64,000 nt of DNA from Pedobacter sp. KBW06 (GTDB lineage: Bacteria; Bacteroidota; Bacteroidia; Sphingobacteriales; Sphingobacteriaceae), in contig NZ_QAJL01000005.1 of assembly GCF_003852525.1 (NCBI RefSeq), positions 594,853-658,852 on the forward strand, read 5' to 3'. Under the pieces are notes generated by a model that saw nothing but the letters and a program-made list of their open reading frames with translations, searched no databases and was not told where the DNA came from. Positions 24,871-33,377 of the stretch are shown piece after piece; the first letter of the stretch is position 1; every line of letters begins with the position of its first letter. Both the position numbers and the translations under genes were made by a program.

Positions 24871-25215
24871 TTATCTCTCTCCTACTTTGTAGACACTGAA
24901 TTTGTTGTTTCTGATCGGTTGTCCTTTGATCGATAGAGACTCTCCTTTTTGGTCACGGGTAGCTTTGATCACAAAAGGTTCTTCTGTTTTCTGAGCTGCT
25001 TCGAAAGCAATCTTCAGCCTGTCGATAAAGGTATCCGCGGATACACTCCATTTTTTATCTTTATACCAGAAATAGGCAAAAATATTTCGTGTTCCTCCTT
25101 TTAGCTTTCCATCCAATCTTATGTAAGCGACGTTCTCCTGCTTTAGCGGTTCAACGGCTTTTTGGTAAAATTCTGTAAAATTCTCGAAGGTTGGTATCAC
25201 ATTAATAGTACTCAT
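24871..25215 (-). CDS. Conserved hypothetical protein
   Basis: A 114-residue soluble protein starting MSTINVIPTFENFTEFYQKA. It has no signal peptide or recognised motif; aromatic residues cluster in RNIFAYFWYKDKKWSVSAD. The gene stands alone, with a -7 box 15 bases upstream and a terminator 14 bases downstream. Function unknown. Confidence 0.7.
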   Translation of the reverse strand: MSTINVIPTFENFTEFYQKAVEPLKQENVAYIRLDGKLKGGTRNIFAYFWYKDKKWSVSADTFIDRLKIAFEAAQKTEEPFVIKATRDQKGESLSIKGQPIRNNKFSVYKVGER

Positions 25216-25663
25216 CTAATCTTTTTTCTTCAAAAATACACAAAATCTTTAGATCAGTCCGCTCCGGACCGATTTATTGGGGAACATGAGGTGGCTTTTT
25301 AAATTTAACCCGGTGAATTATAACGTCTTTTTAAAAATCACTTTATTTTTTGGTATCAATATTGTATACTTGGTTGACAATTGATGTGAAGGATTTGTAC
25401 TTTACTGGGGCTATAACCTATAGAAATTATAAGAAAATTGTAATTTTTGTTTTAAAAAGTAATATATTCAAACTTGGATGGCCTCAAGTTTTGTTTTCTG
25501 TGTTTATGATCTTAGATTTGATAAGTTTTTTTGTATTTGACAAATTTGTCAAATTTAACAAGCTAAACCCAGGGAGAAATTATTAAATACAGAGCTAATA
25601 ATTTTTCGGCGAAACCAACAACACATCAACAAAAGCTCAGTGATCTAAACATACAGTACTAGC
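25216..25663. other. 448-bp AT-rich intergenic region upstream of spt
   Basis: Contains the -7 box of the minus-strand gene at its left end. A TTG (25374) spaced 21 bases from TACTTTAC (25398) could be a promoter for the ceramide operon with a 250-base leader, but the match is imperfect. A 78-codon frame at 25350-25586 begins with TTG and looks random. No repeat or RNA structure is evident to me. Confidence 0.45.
25231..25238 (-). promoter_or_regulatory. Bacteroidota -7 element
   Basis: On the minus strand TATTTTTG matches TAnnTTTG and lies 15 bases before the start codon of the 114-residue gene. No convincing -33 element is seen. Confidence 0.45.
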
Positions 25664-26869
25664 ATGCGCAAAAAATTACACGATAGGATAGCCGCTTTTA
25701 AAGACGCTACAGCAATCAAGGAAAAAGGCTTATACCCTTATTTTCGGGCCATAGAATCAGCACAGGACACTGAGGTGGTTATAGATGGAAAAAAGGTGCT
25801 GATGTTTGGCTCTAACTCCTATCTGGGATTGACAAATCACCCAAAAATTAAAGAAGCAGCAAAAGCTGCAATTGATAAATACGGTACGGGTTGTGCCGGA
25901 TCAAGGTTCCTGAACGGAACACTTGACATACATATAGAACTGGAAAGAAGACTTGCTGCTTACGTTGGCAAGGAAGCTGCCGTTCTTTTTAGCACAGGAT
26001 TCCAGGTAAACCTGGGTGTGATCTCTTGCCTCCTGGACAGAAACGATTACCTGATCCTGGATGAATATGACCATGCTTCGATCATTGACGGAAGCCGTCT
26101 TTCTTTTTCAAGATCTATTAAATATGCACATAACGACATGGATGATCTTCGCAAGAAGCTCAGCCGTTTACCGGAAGACTCCGCTAAACTGATCGTTGCC
26201 GACGGAATCTTCAGCATGGAAGGTGACCTGGTTAACTTACCTGAGATTGTTAAAATTGCAGAAGAGTTTGGTGCAAACATCATGATGGACGATGCCCATA
26301 GTTTAGGGGTAATCGGATTTAATGGTTCAGGAACAGCTTCTCATTTCGGTCTTACCGATCAGGTTGACCTGATTATGGGTACTTTCTCTAAATCCCTTGC
26401 TTCTTTGGGAGGTTTCATCGCCGGAACAGAGGAAACCATTGAATATGTGAAACACAGGGCCCGCTCCCTGATGTTCAGTGCAAGTATGCCACCTTCGGCA
26501 GTAGCGAGTGTAATTGCTGCTTTAGACATCATTGAATCAGAGCCGGAACGCATTGACCAGCTTTGGGCAAATACAAACCATGCTAAAAAACTATTGTTAG
26601 AGGCAGGTTTTGATATCGGCCATACCGATAGCCCGATCATCCCGGTATACATCAGGGATAATGATAAAACCTTTATGATTACCAATATCCTGAGCAATAA
26701 CGGGATTTTTGTAAACCCGGTAGTTTCTCCGGCTGTACCTTCAGATGCTTCCCTGATCAGGTTCTCTTTAATGGCTACCCATACTTTCGCACAGATTGAA
26801 GAGGCCGTTGAAAAGATCGCGTCAGCTGCTAAAGAAGTACAGTTAAAACCTTCTCAGGTAGAAATATGA
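25664..26869 (+). CDS. spt: Serine palmitoyltransferase
   Basis: A 401-residue PLP enzyme of the alpha-oxoamine synthase family that condenses L-serine with a long-chain acyl-CoA to 3-ketosphinganine, the first step of sphingolipid synthesis. The FGSNSYLGLTNHP and GTGCAGSRFLNGT motifs are those of bacterial SPT; PLP contacts include DDAHSLGVIG, and the Schiff-base lysine is Lys243 in GTFSKSLASLGG. It is soluble and homodimeric in known bacteria. The next gene overlaps its stop by 4 bases and the third gene completes a ceramide pathway, which favours SPT over the related enzymes BioF and Kbl. Sphingolipids are normal membrane lipids in this family. Confidence 0.95.
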   Translation: MRKKLHDRIAAFKDATAIKEKGLYPYFRAIESAQDTEVVIDGKKVLMFGSNSYLGLTNHPKIKEAAKAAIDKYGTGCAGSRFLNGTLDIHIELERRLAAYVGKEAAVLFSTGFQVNLGVISCLLDRNDYLILDEYDHASIIDGSRLSFSRSIKYAHNDMDDLRKKLSRLPEDSAKLIVADGIFSMEGDLVNLPEIVKIAEEFGANIMMDDAHSLGVIGFNGSGTASHFGLTDQVDLIMGTFSKSLASLGGFIAGTEETIEYVKHRARSLMFSASMPPSAVASVIAALDIIESEPERIDQLWANTNHAKKLLLEAGFDIGHTDSPIIPVYIRDNDKTFMITNILSNNGIFVNPVVSPAVPSDASLIRFSLMATHTFAQIEEAVEKIASAAKEVQLKPSQVEI

Positions 26870-27987
26870 GAAACATTGTTGCGGTAAACGACAAGAAGAA
26901 ATTAGCCGCTTTTATTGATTTCCCACATGATTTGCATAAAAATGACCCGAACTATGTTCCGGAATTATTTATTGCACAAAGTGACATGCTTACCCCTGGT
27001 AAGCATCCTTTTCATGAGCATTCCACTTTACAATGTTTCCTTGCCTACGAGGGAGATAAGGTTGTGGGAAGAATTGCGGCCATTCAAAACAACAACCACA
27101 ATAAGAAAGACAATACGACGGAAGGTCACTTTGGTTTCTTTGATTGCATCAATGATCAGGAAACCGCCAATCAGCTGATTGAAGTGGCAGCGAAATGGCT
27201 GAAAGAAAGAAACATGACCAGCATGGTTGGCCCGCTGAATTTTTCCACCAACGACATCTGTGCCTTATTAATTGAAGGTTTCGATGGCCCTCCGGTAGCC
27301 ATGATGCCTTATAACCCACCTTATTACCTGCAGCTTTTAGAAGATGCCGGTTTTGCGAAAAAGGTAGATTTAAGGGCTTATAAATTTCTTGCAGGTGAGT
27401 ACAATGACCGCTCCTTAAAACTGGCGGAAGCCATTCAGGAACGTCTGAAACGCAACAACATTATCATCAGAAAGATCAATATGAAAGATTTCTGGAATGA
27501 GGTAGTGAAAGTCCGTGAAGTATATAATGCGGCATGGGACCACAATACAGGTTTTGTACCGGCAACAGATAAGGAATTCGATTATCTAGCCAAAGACCTG
27601 AAAATGATTGTCGACCCCGACTTTGTATACATCGCAGAACAGGAAGGAAAAATGGTGGCGATCTCGCTTTCTGTTCCCGACCTTAACCAGGCGCTGATCA
27701 AAGTTAAAAGAGGCCGTTTATTCCCATGGGGACTAATCAAGTTGTTATGGTACAAACGGAAAATCAAAGGCCTTAGAATTATGGCCCTGGGTGTGATGGA
27801 CGGTTACCGTAAAATGGGCATCGAAGCCTGTCTGTACGGACTGACCATTAAGACCTTTCAGGAGAAAAAGTTTGAGTATGCAGAAGCATCCTGGACTTTG
27901 GAACACAATACCCTGGTAAACAGCGCAATTGAACAGATCAATGGCAAGCTGTACCGTAAATACAGAATTCTCGAAAAATCAATATAA
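26866..27987 (+). CDS. GNAT-like acyltransferase, candidate bacterial ceramide synthase
   Basis: A 373-residue protein of the GNAT-fold type, with FLAYEGDKVVGRIAAIQNN near the N-terminus and a C-terminal acyl-CoA-binding-like half (KGLRIMALGVMDGYRKMGIE). It overlaps the spt stop by 4 bases (ATGA). In Caulobacter the ceramide synthase bCerS is an acyltransferase of this general type encoded near spt and cerR, so N-acylation of the sphingoid base is the likely role. There is no membrane helix. Direct homology to bCerS was not computed; the assignment rests on fold, size and context. Confidence 0.72.
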   Translation: MRNIVAVNDKKKLAAFIDFPHDLHKNDPNYVPELFIAQSDMLTPGKHPFHEHSTLQCFLAYEGDKVVGRIAAIQNNNHNKKDNTTEGHFGFFDCINDQETANQLIEVAAKWLKERNMTSMVGPLNFSTNDICALLIEGFDGPPVAMMPYNPPYYLQLLEDAGFAKKVDLRAYKFLAGEYNDRSLKLAEAIQERLKRNNIIIRKINMKDFWNEVVKVREVYNAAWDHNTGFVPATDKEFDYLAKDLKMIVDPDFVYIAEQEGKMVAISLSVPDLNQALIKVKRGRLFPWGLIKLLWYKRKIKGLRIMALGVMDGYRKMGIEACLYGLTIKTFQEKKFEYAEASWTLEHNTLVNSAIEQINGKLYRKYRILEKSI

Positions 27988-27991
27988 TCAG

Positions 27992-28022
27992 ATCAGGCAT
28001 TGGCCTTCCGCTAATGCCTGAT
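27992..28022. repeat. Hairpin inside the ceramide operon
   Basis: ATCAGGCATT pairs perfectly over 10 bp with 28013-28022 around an 11-base loop, in the 75-base gap between the acyltransferase and reductase genes. No T-run follows, so it is more likely an RNA-stability or processing element than a terminator. Confidence 0.5.
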
Positions 28023-28062
28023 TCAGATCATCATTAAACCATCCTACAAAAACAGATCCCAG

Positions 28063-29049
28063 ATGAAAAAGGTACTGATTACCGGAGCGACAGGCTTTGT
28101 TGGTTATCATTTGATCAATAAAGCATTGGCTGCCGGATTAGAAGTCTATGCTGCAGTTCGTCCGGACACGGACAGATCACATTTAAAGGAGTTTGACATA
28201 GAATATACCCACCTGGATTATAGTTCCGTAGACCGCCTTAAAAGCGCACTGGAGGAAAAGCAGTACCATTACATCATTCATGTTGCCGGGATCACCAAAG
28301 CAAAGACAAAGGAAACCTATAATAAGATAAATGCGGAATATACCAGAAACCTGGCCCTGGCGGCAAGCACTGCTGCGATAGACCTGCATAAATTTGTATT
28401 TGTGAGCAGCCTGGCTGCTTTGGGGCCGCTGAGTGATCTGACTGCCGAGATTCAGGACGATACCGCCGGAAAACCCGTCACCAATTATGGGGCGAGCAAA
28501 TTACTGGCAGAACAATACCTTGCTGAAATCCCAGGACTTCCGCTGATTGTGATCCGCCCTACGGCGGTATACGGTCCAAGGGAAAAAGATTTGTTTATCC
28601 TGTTCAACAGCATCAATAAAGGACTGGAGCCTCATATCGGCAGTTTTACACAGCAACTGAGCTTTGTTTATGTCAAAGACCTTGCTGCCATACTCGTGAA
28701 AGCGCTGTTCTCTCCGCTGGTTTCCAAACAGTACAACATTTCAGATGGTAAGATTTATAACCGCTATGCCCTGGCAGATTACCTCAAAAAGTCTTTGCAT
28801 AAAAAGACTTTCAAATTCCACCTGCCGGTACCTATTGTAGGGGCTATGGCAACTTTAATGGATGTATTTTATGCAAAGAGCAGGAATACTCCTGCTCTTA
28901 ATAAGGAAAAGATGGCCGAACTCACCGCAATCAACTGGGCTTGTAATATCGACCATGCAAAAGCTGACCTGGGCTACGAACCGGAATATGACCTTGAAAA
29001 AGGCCTCCATGAAACCGTGAGCTGGTACAAAAGCAATAACTGGTTATAG
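28063..29049 (+). CDS. NAD-dependent epimerase/dehydratase family protein, candidate ceramide reductase
   Basis: A 328-residue extended SDR. The Rossmann motif is ITGATGFVGYHL at the N-terminus and the catalytic Tyr-x-x-x-Lys is in NYGASKLLAEQY around residue 146, with VFVSSLAALGP supplying the active-site Ser. In Caulobacter an SDR of this kind (CerR) reduces the 3-keto group of the ceramide after N-acylation. Its place third in the spt operon makes this the best guess here. It converges on the TPR gene with a 6-base overlap. Alternative: another sugar- or steroid-type SDR. Confidence 0.75.
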   Translation: MKKVLITGATGFVGYHLINKALAAGLEVYAAVRPDTDRSHLKEFDIEYTHLDYSSVDRLKSALEEKQYHYIIHVAGITKAKTKETYNKINAEYTRNLALAASTAAIDLHKFVFVSSLAALGPLSDLTAEIQDDTAGKPVTNYGASKLLAEQYLAEIPGLPLIVIRPTAVYGPREKDLFILFNSINKGLEPHIGSFTQQLSFVYVKDLAAILVKALFSPLVSKQYNISDGKIYNRYALADYLKKSLHKKTFKFHLPVPIVGAMATLMDVFYAKSRNTPALNKEKMAELTAINWACNIDHAKADLGYEPEYDLEKGLHETVSWYKSNNWL

Positions 29050-29964
29050 TTTCACTTTCGAGCTTAAAAATTTAAGGTATTTCTTATCGTCCTCAAATAA
29101 CTCCTTCCCTTCCAGTTTATAGGCATGGTGCAGGTAATCTGTGGCATGTTTTTCTTCGTTAAGCTCAAGGTAACTTTGTCCCATACGCAGCAATACAAAT
29201 GCACTGGGATCTTCAGCACCGTAAATCTGGTACGCACGGTGTAAATGGTCTAAAGCTTCTTTGTATTTTTTCTCGCTGAAATAGGCATCCCCAATAGAAG
29301 CTGAAATCCAGGCTGTGGCTTCCCAGTCGTCTTTTGGTGCGGGTAAAACTTCCAGCGCTTTGTTAAATGCGGCAATGGCTCCGGAGAAATTCTCTTTGTC
29401 CATCTCTGCATTTCCTTCTTCACAGTACTGGTCCAGCAATTCCTGCTGTTCTTCTGTGAGTTCCAGCTGTTCCTCGTCTTTGTTCGGAACGAAGTCCGTT
29501 TTAAAGGCTTCAAATTCGGCATCATCCATCAAAGCGATTCTCAGGTAATCTGAGTTCTCATCCTGAAAGATCCTGCTGCCTTCTTTTTCATAGGCAATGC
29601 CAAAATAAGTACGGGCATGGTCCAGCTCTTTTAAAGCATAATAGATTGCTCCGGTAGTTAAGAAATGACGTGTCGAGCTGATCTTTTGATGATTCATTTT
29701 TTCTTTCAGATAATCAGTCTCTTCCAGGAAGAAAGGCAAGGCCTTTTCCAGTGCTCCTGTCTGCTCATAAAAAGAGTAAATGCTGTCGAGCACCACCCCT
29801 CCCACGCTACTGTTCTCCTTAGGCCCTGAAATGGAACCATCGATCTGCAACAACAATTGTTCTGCAGCATCAAAATCTGAGGCCTCCGTTAAATCATAAA
29901 CCTGGTCAATCTTATTGAAAAACTCTTCTTCTTGTTCGGCATTAAAATTCCCTTGTGTAGACAT
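29044..29964 (-). CDS. TPR-containing protein
   Basis: A 306-residue acidic, soluble, helical protein. Tetratricopeptide-like units are clear in the second half, for example GNAEMDKENFSGAIAAFNKA, GDAYFSEKKYKEALDHLHRA and GQSYLELNEEKHATDYLHHA. The first half is also helical and may hold degenerate repeats. No signal peptide, so probably a cytoplasmic scaffold. It starts 40 bases after xseB on the same strand and may be co-transcribed with the exonuclease genes. Confidence 0.8.
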   Translation of the reverse strand: MSTQGNFNAEQEEEFFNKIDQVYDLTEASDFDAAEQLLLQIDGSISGPKENSSVGGVVLDSIYSFYEQTGALEKALPFFLEETDYLKEKMNHQKISSTRHFLTTGAIYYALKELDHARTYFGIAYEKEGSRIFQDENSDYLRIALMDDAEFEAFKTDFVPNKDEEQLELTEEQQELLDQYCEEGNAEMDKENFSGAIAAFNKALEVLPAPKDDWEATAWISASIGDAYFSEKKYKEALDHLHRAYQIYGAEDPSAFVLLRMGQSYLELNEEKHATDYLHHAYKLEGKELFEDDKKYLKFLSSKVKL

Positions 29965-30004
29965 ATTGTTTAAGCTTTAATGGTTTACGAATCTGACTAA
30001 GATA

Positions 30005-30208
30005 CTACTTTTGATTCTCCATTTGCTTAATGATTTTATTTACTTCAGTCTCTGTTGCCCGCAACTTGTTCTGACAGAATTCAATGAGTTCGGATGCCCG
30101 TTTTACCTTTTCTGCAAGAATATCCACAGAAACCGATTCTGTCTCTATTTCCTGAGCAATCTCGGCAAGTTCCCTATAAGCCAACTCATAAGTTAAATTC
30201 GTTTTCAT
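30005..30208 (-). CDS. xseB: Exodeoxyribonuclease VII small subunit
   Basis: A 67-residue XseB. The pattern YELAYRELAEIAQEIETE, followed by two helices with LIEFCQNKLRATETEVNKI, is that of the family, whose members coat the large subunit in the ExoVII complex degrading single-stranded DNA. The gene starts inside the last 23 bases of xseA, giving coupled expression. Complete. Confidence 0.92.
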   Translation of the reverse strand: MKTNLTYELAYRELAEIAQEIETESVSVDILAEKVKRASELIEFCQNKLRATETEVNKIIKQMENQK

Positions 30209-31559
30209 CGTATGCTGATTTAGATTTTACAATTGTTTTTATTTCGGAGTTTGCCAACCTCACTGTTAATTCTGTACCCACCTCAATCTGGTCTGCATTC
30301 CCGGCAATCTTTCCATCTACTTTTATGATGGCAAATCCTTTGTTCAGGATATTTTGCGGGCTCATGATCCTCATGACCGACTGAAAATGGGCAATGTGTG
30401 CCGTTTTATTCAGAAAATACAGCTTGCTGTAAGACTGCAGGTTGAGCTGGAGGTTGCTCAGGTCTTTCCGCCTGTTGGAAATGATGATCCTTGGATTGGT
30501 CAGGATCATTCCCGATAAATTCATGATGGTTTTATGGTGTTCATGCAACAGGTTGCGGGTGGTATTGATCGTGATCTGGTTGAGCCTCACCAGCCTGTCT
30601 TTATGGTGATTGATCATTTGATAGGTCTTGATCAGGATCATTTTCTGTGTACCAATCAGGTTGTCTTCAAAAGCCCGGTTATGGGCAATGATAAACTCTG
30701 CGGCTTTGGTAGGTGTTTTGGTAGAAGTATGTGCCATCAGATCGGCGATGGTCTCGTTCTTCTGGTGCCCGATCCCGGTGATGACCGGAATGGGAAATTT
30801 GGCGATTGCCCGGTTAAGTTCATAATTGTCAAAAATCAGGAAGTCAGTCTGTGCGCCACCTCCGCGAATGATGACCAGGGCATCATAGGGTTTCTGTGAT
30901 TCGAAAACTTCAATGATCCTGGCGAGGAACTGTTTTGCGTTTCCATCGCCCTGCACCAAGGCAAAGTAATCGTCAATATGAAATTTATAGTCGAATGGGT
31001 TGTGCTCGAGGGTATGTTTAAAATCCTGAAACCCTGCAGAGGTATCCGAAGAAATGACTGCAATCCGCTGGATCACCTGATTGAGTGCCAGCTCGCTGTT
31101 CCTGGTGATGTATCCCTCTCCTGCTTTTTTGATAAAGGCCTGATTCTCGCGGACCAGCCTTTCCAGGGTTTCTTTACGCTGTTGCTCAAATAAGCCCAGT
31201 GTGAAATTGGTATCGATATCCAATAAATTGAGCTGCAGGCCAAAAGATGGATTATACTGTACCGAAACCTGAATTAATACATTGATGTCGTTCTTGAATT
31301 TCTGGCCGGTTGCTTTCTCAAAATTGCTGATGTTCAGCGAGGCGTTACCCCATGCCCTGCCAGAGACCTTTGCCAGGATCTTCGCGGCCGTTTTATCCTT
31401 TTCCACCAGCTCAAAATAATGGTAATTGCTTTGAGGTTTATAGGTGTAATTGGTGATATCTGCAATGATCCAGAATGTTTTATGTCCGAAAGCCCCATCA
31501 ATTACCTGTTGGATTTGACTCGTCAGCTCAGACAGCTTTATAGAAGGAATAGTGCTCAA
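30186..31559 (-). CDS. xseA: Exodeoxyribonuclease VII large subunit
   Basis: A 457-residue XseA. An N-terminal OB-fold (residues about 1-110, with KLSELTSQIQQVID and FWIIADITNYTY) precedes the catalytic core, with VISSDTSAGFQDF, ALVIIRGGGAQTDFLIFDN, the PVITGIGHQKNETIADLMAH motif and the TSTKTPTKAAEF element. The start is a TTG at 31559: an in-frame TAA lies only two codons upstream, and no ATG or GTG occurs near enough to keep the OB-fold, so TTG is the only sensible choice. Overlaps xseB. Confidence 0.93.
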   Translation of the reverse strand: MSTIPSIKLSELTSQIQQVIDGAFGHKTFWIIADITNYTYKPQSNYHYFELVEKDKTAAKILAKVSGRAWGNASLNISNFEKATGQKFKNDINVLIQVSVQYNPSFGLQLNLLDIDTNFTLGLFEQQRKETLERLVRENQAFIKKAGEGYITRNSELALNQVIQRIAVISSDTSAGFQDFKHTLEHNPFDYKFHIDDYFALVQGDGNAKQFLARIIEVFESQKPYDALVIIRGGGAQTDFLIFDNYELNRAIAKFPIPVITGIGHQKNETIADLMAHTSTKTPTKAAEFIIAHNRAFEDNLIGTQKMILIKTYQMINHHKDRLVRLNQITINTTRNLLHEHHKTIMNLSGMILTNPRIIISNRRKDLSNLQLNLQSYSKLYFLNKTAHIAHFQSVMRIMSPQNILNKGFAIIKVDGKIAGNADQIEVGTELTVRLANSEIKTIVKSKSAYDENEFNL

Positions 31560-31658
31560 GGGTTATAGATATCTATGATAATTGTCTAAAGTTAGGAATT
31601 CTAAAAACAAATCTGCCCTTGTTACAGTTTATAATGGACGAAGAACAATAAATTTTTT

Positions 31659-31919
31659 ATGAACGAAAATACAAGAATACTATTGGGAGTATTTGCAGGG
31701 CTGGCCGCCGGTGCTGCCCTGGGTTTATTACTTGCTCCGGAAAAAGGAAGTGATACCCGTGATGACCTGAGCCTTTCATTAAATGATTTGGGCAAGAATC
31801 TTCAGGATGGAGCAGAAAATAAGATGGATCATTTAGAAAACATTAAGGACCGCCTGAGCAATGCCATCAGTCTTGGATTTGACCAGGACGATTACAATGA
31901 CCATGTGGAACACGTATAG
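31659..31919 (+). CDS. YtxH domain-containing protein
   Basis: An 86-residue protein with one N-terminal glycine-rich membrane helix, LLGVFAGLAAGAALGLLLAPEKGSD, the hallmark of YtxH/gas-vesicle-GvpP-like small proteins. The remainder is an amphipathic acidic helix. Family members are often envelope-stress induced; function is poorly known. The next gene follows after 8 bases. Confidence 0.85.
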   Translation: MNENTRILLGVFAGLAAGAALGLLLAPEKGSDTRDDLSLSLNDLGKNLQDGAENKMDHLENIKDRLSNAISLGFDQDDYNDHVEHV

Positions 31920-31927
31920 ACAGATAG

Positions 31928-32167
31928 ATGGGAAAAATTTACGATTACAAAGAGATTCACAATTTAACGGATCTTAAAAATAAGCAAAGGGAACTTCAGA
32001 CCGATACTCAGCTGCATGAAGACTCCATAAAAAATGGGGTAAAGACCTATATTCATCAGTACAGCCCCGGCTATCTGATCAGCAAGTACACGAAAAAGCC
32101 CAAAGAAAAGGTCGCTTCTTTGTTTAACAAGGTCAGGTCCTGGTTTGGAAAAAAAAAGAAAAATTAG
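31928..32167 (+). CDS. Small basic hypothetical protein
   Basis: A 79-residue protein starting MGKIYDYKEIHNLTDLKNKQ and ending in the Lys-rich WFGKKKKN. It has an N-terminal amphipathic helix and no signal peptide. It follows the YtxH gene by 8 bases and its last 4 bases overlap the end of the convergent carboxypeptidase gene. No family recognised; probably works with the YtxH protein. Confidence 0.65.
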   Translation: MGKIYDYKEIHNLTDLKNKQRELQTDTQLHEDSIKNGVKTYIHQYSPGYLISKYTKKPKEKVASLFNKVRSWFGKKKKN

Positions 32168-33192
32168 GACAAGGAAGTCAGGCTGCTGCCATTGGCATTG
32201 ACTTCAAAGCTATGTCTGACCCCACATTTCAGGGCAAAGTTGTTCTTTTGATGTCCAACGGGGAAATCAAAGCAAAGCGGATAGTGGTAGTCTTTTACTT
32301 TTTCCTGTACAATATCGTAAAGGGTTTTGCCGAATTCTTCACCGGGATCATCGGGTTTTACTTTAAAGCCTCCAATGATCAGCCCCTGCAGCTGCTCCAG
32401 TTTCCCGGTCCGTTTCAGGTTCCAGAACATGCGGTCCAGCCGGTACAGGTATTCTCCGGTATCCTCCAGGAACAGAATTTTACCTTCCGTCTTTAAATCA
32501 GATTTACTGCCCGCCAGCGTTTCAATGATACTGAGGTTCCCGCCAACAAGCACAGCTTCTGCTTTACCCGGCCTGTTAAAAGGACTGGGAGGCGCTGCGT
32601 ACTTCAAGAGCGTTCCGCTCAATGCCTGCCGGATAGAAAGGATCGTTTCAATCTGCATTGGATCTGCAAGCGTCCAGTCTGAGGGAAAACTATTGCACAT
32701 TTTAGAATGTATAGAAGCAATTCCGTATTTGCGGTTGAGGTGGCAATGTAATACCGTCACATCACTAAAGCCGATCATCCATTTCGGACTGGCCACAAAG
32801 CGGTCAAAATTCAACTGGTCTATGATGCGAACGGCCCCATAGCCTCCCCTGGCACACATGATGGCTTTTAGATCCGGATCGTCAAGCATGTTTTGCATGT
32901 CCTGCGTTCTTTCCTGATCTGAGCCCCCGAAAGTAAAATCCCTCCGGTCTACGGTTTTCCCTATCTTGACGCGGAAGCCCCAGCTTTCCATCAGCTGAAC
33001 GGAAGGCAGGATCTCTGCCATGGTAATAAAGCCCGCCGGACAAGTGATCCCTATGGCATCCCCTGCCTTTAAATAGCCGGGGATTTTTACCGGCACTGCC
33101 GGATCTGATCCTTCCGGGCTTCCAAAAGACTTTAATGCCGGAAATGTTGCGCCCGCCATCGCCATAAAAGAAAGAAAATGTTTCCTGTTCAT
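32164..33192 (-). CDS. LD-carboxypeptidase (peptidase family S66) with exported leader
   Basis: A 342-residue S66 peptidase that would remove the terminal D-Ala from muropeptide tetrapeptides. The nucleophilic serine is in MIGFSDVTVL; supporting motifs are CARGGYGAVRIID, FLEDTGEYLYRLDRM and the histidine in PVGHQKNNFAL. I chose the ATG at 33192, giving MNRKHFLSFMAMAGATFPAL, a leader that could direct export (Tat-like but with only one Arg), over an ATG seven codons upstream. Most S66 enzymes are cytoplasmic recycling enzymes, so an exported form is noteworthy. MccF-like detoxifying activity is the main alternative. Confidence 0.85.
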   Translation of the reverse strand: MNRKHFLSFMAMAGATFPALKSFGSPEGSDPAVPVKIPGYLKAGDAIGITCPAGFITMAEILPSVQLMESWGFRVKIGKTVDRRDFTFGGSDQERTQDMQNMLDDPDLKAIMCARGGYGAVRIIDQLNFDRFVASPKWMIGFSDVTVLHCHLNRKYGIASIHSKMCNSFPSDWTLADPMQIETILSIRQALSGTLLKYAAPPSPFNRPGKAEAVLVGGNLSIIETLAGSKSDLKTEGKILFLEDTGEYLYRLDRMFWNLKRTGKLEQLQGLIIGGFKVKPDDPGEEFGKTLYDIVQEKVKDYHYPLCFDFPVGHQKNNFALKCGVRHSFEVNANGSSLTSLS

Positions 33193-33377
33193 TTTGCAGA
33201 TTGCTATACACAATGATAAGGGTAATTCCGGACATCGCCAGTTTACTCCATCGTTTTCGTAATTTTTTTAGGCGATAAAGCCTGTTTCTGAGTACTTTCT
33301 ATCCGAAGAAAAGTATATTAGCTTAAAACAACCGATACTGTTACCTCTGAATATCGGAGTAAGTTCGCTAACCAAAT

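Noticed and set aside
25350..25586. 78-codon open frame in the AT-rich gap before spt
   Set aside because: It starts with TTG, has random-looking composition and no ribosome-binding context.
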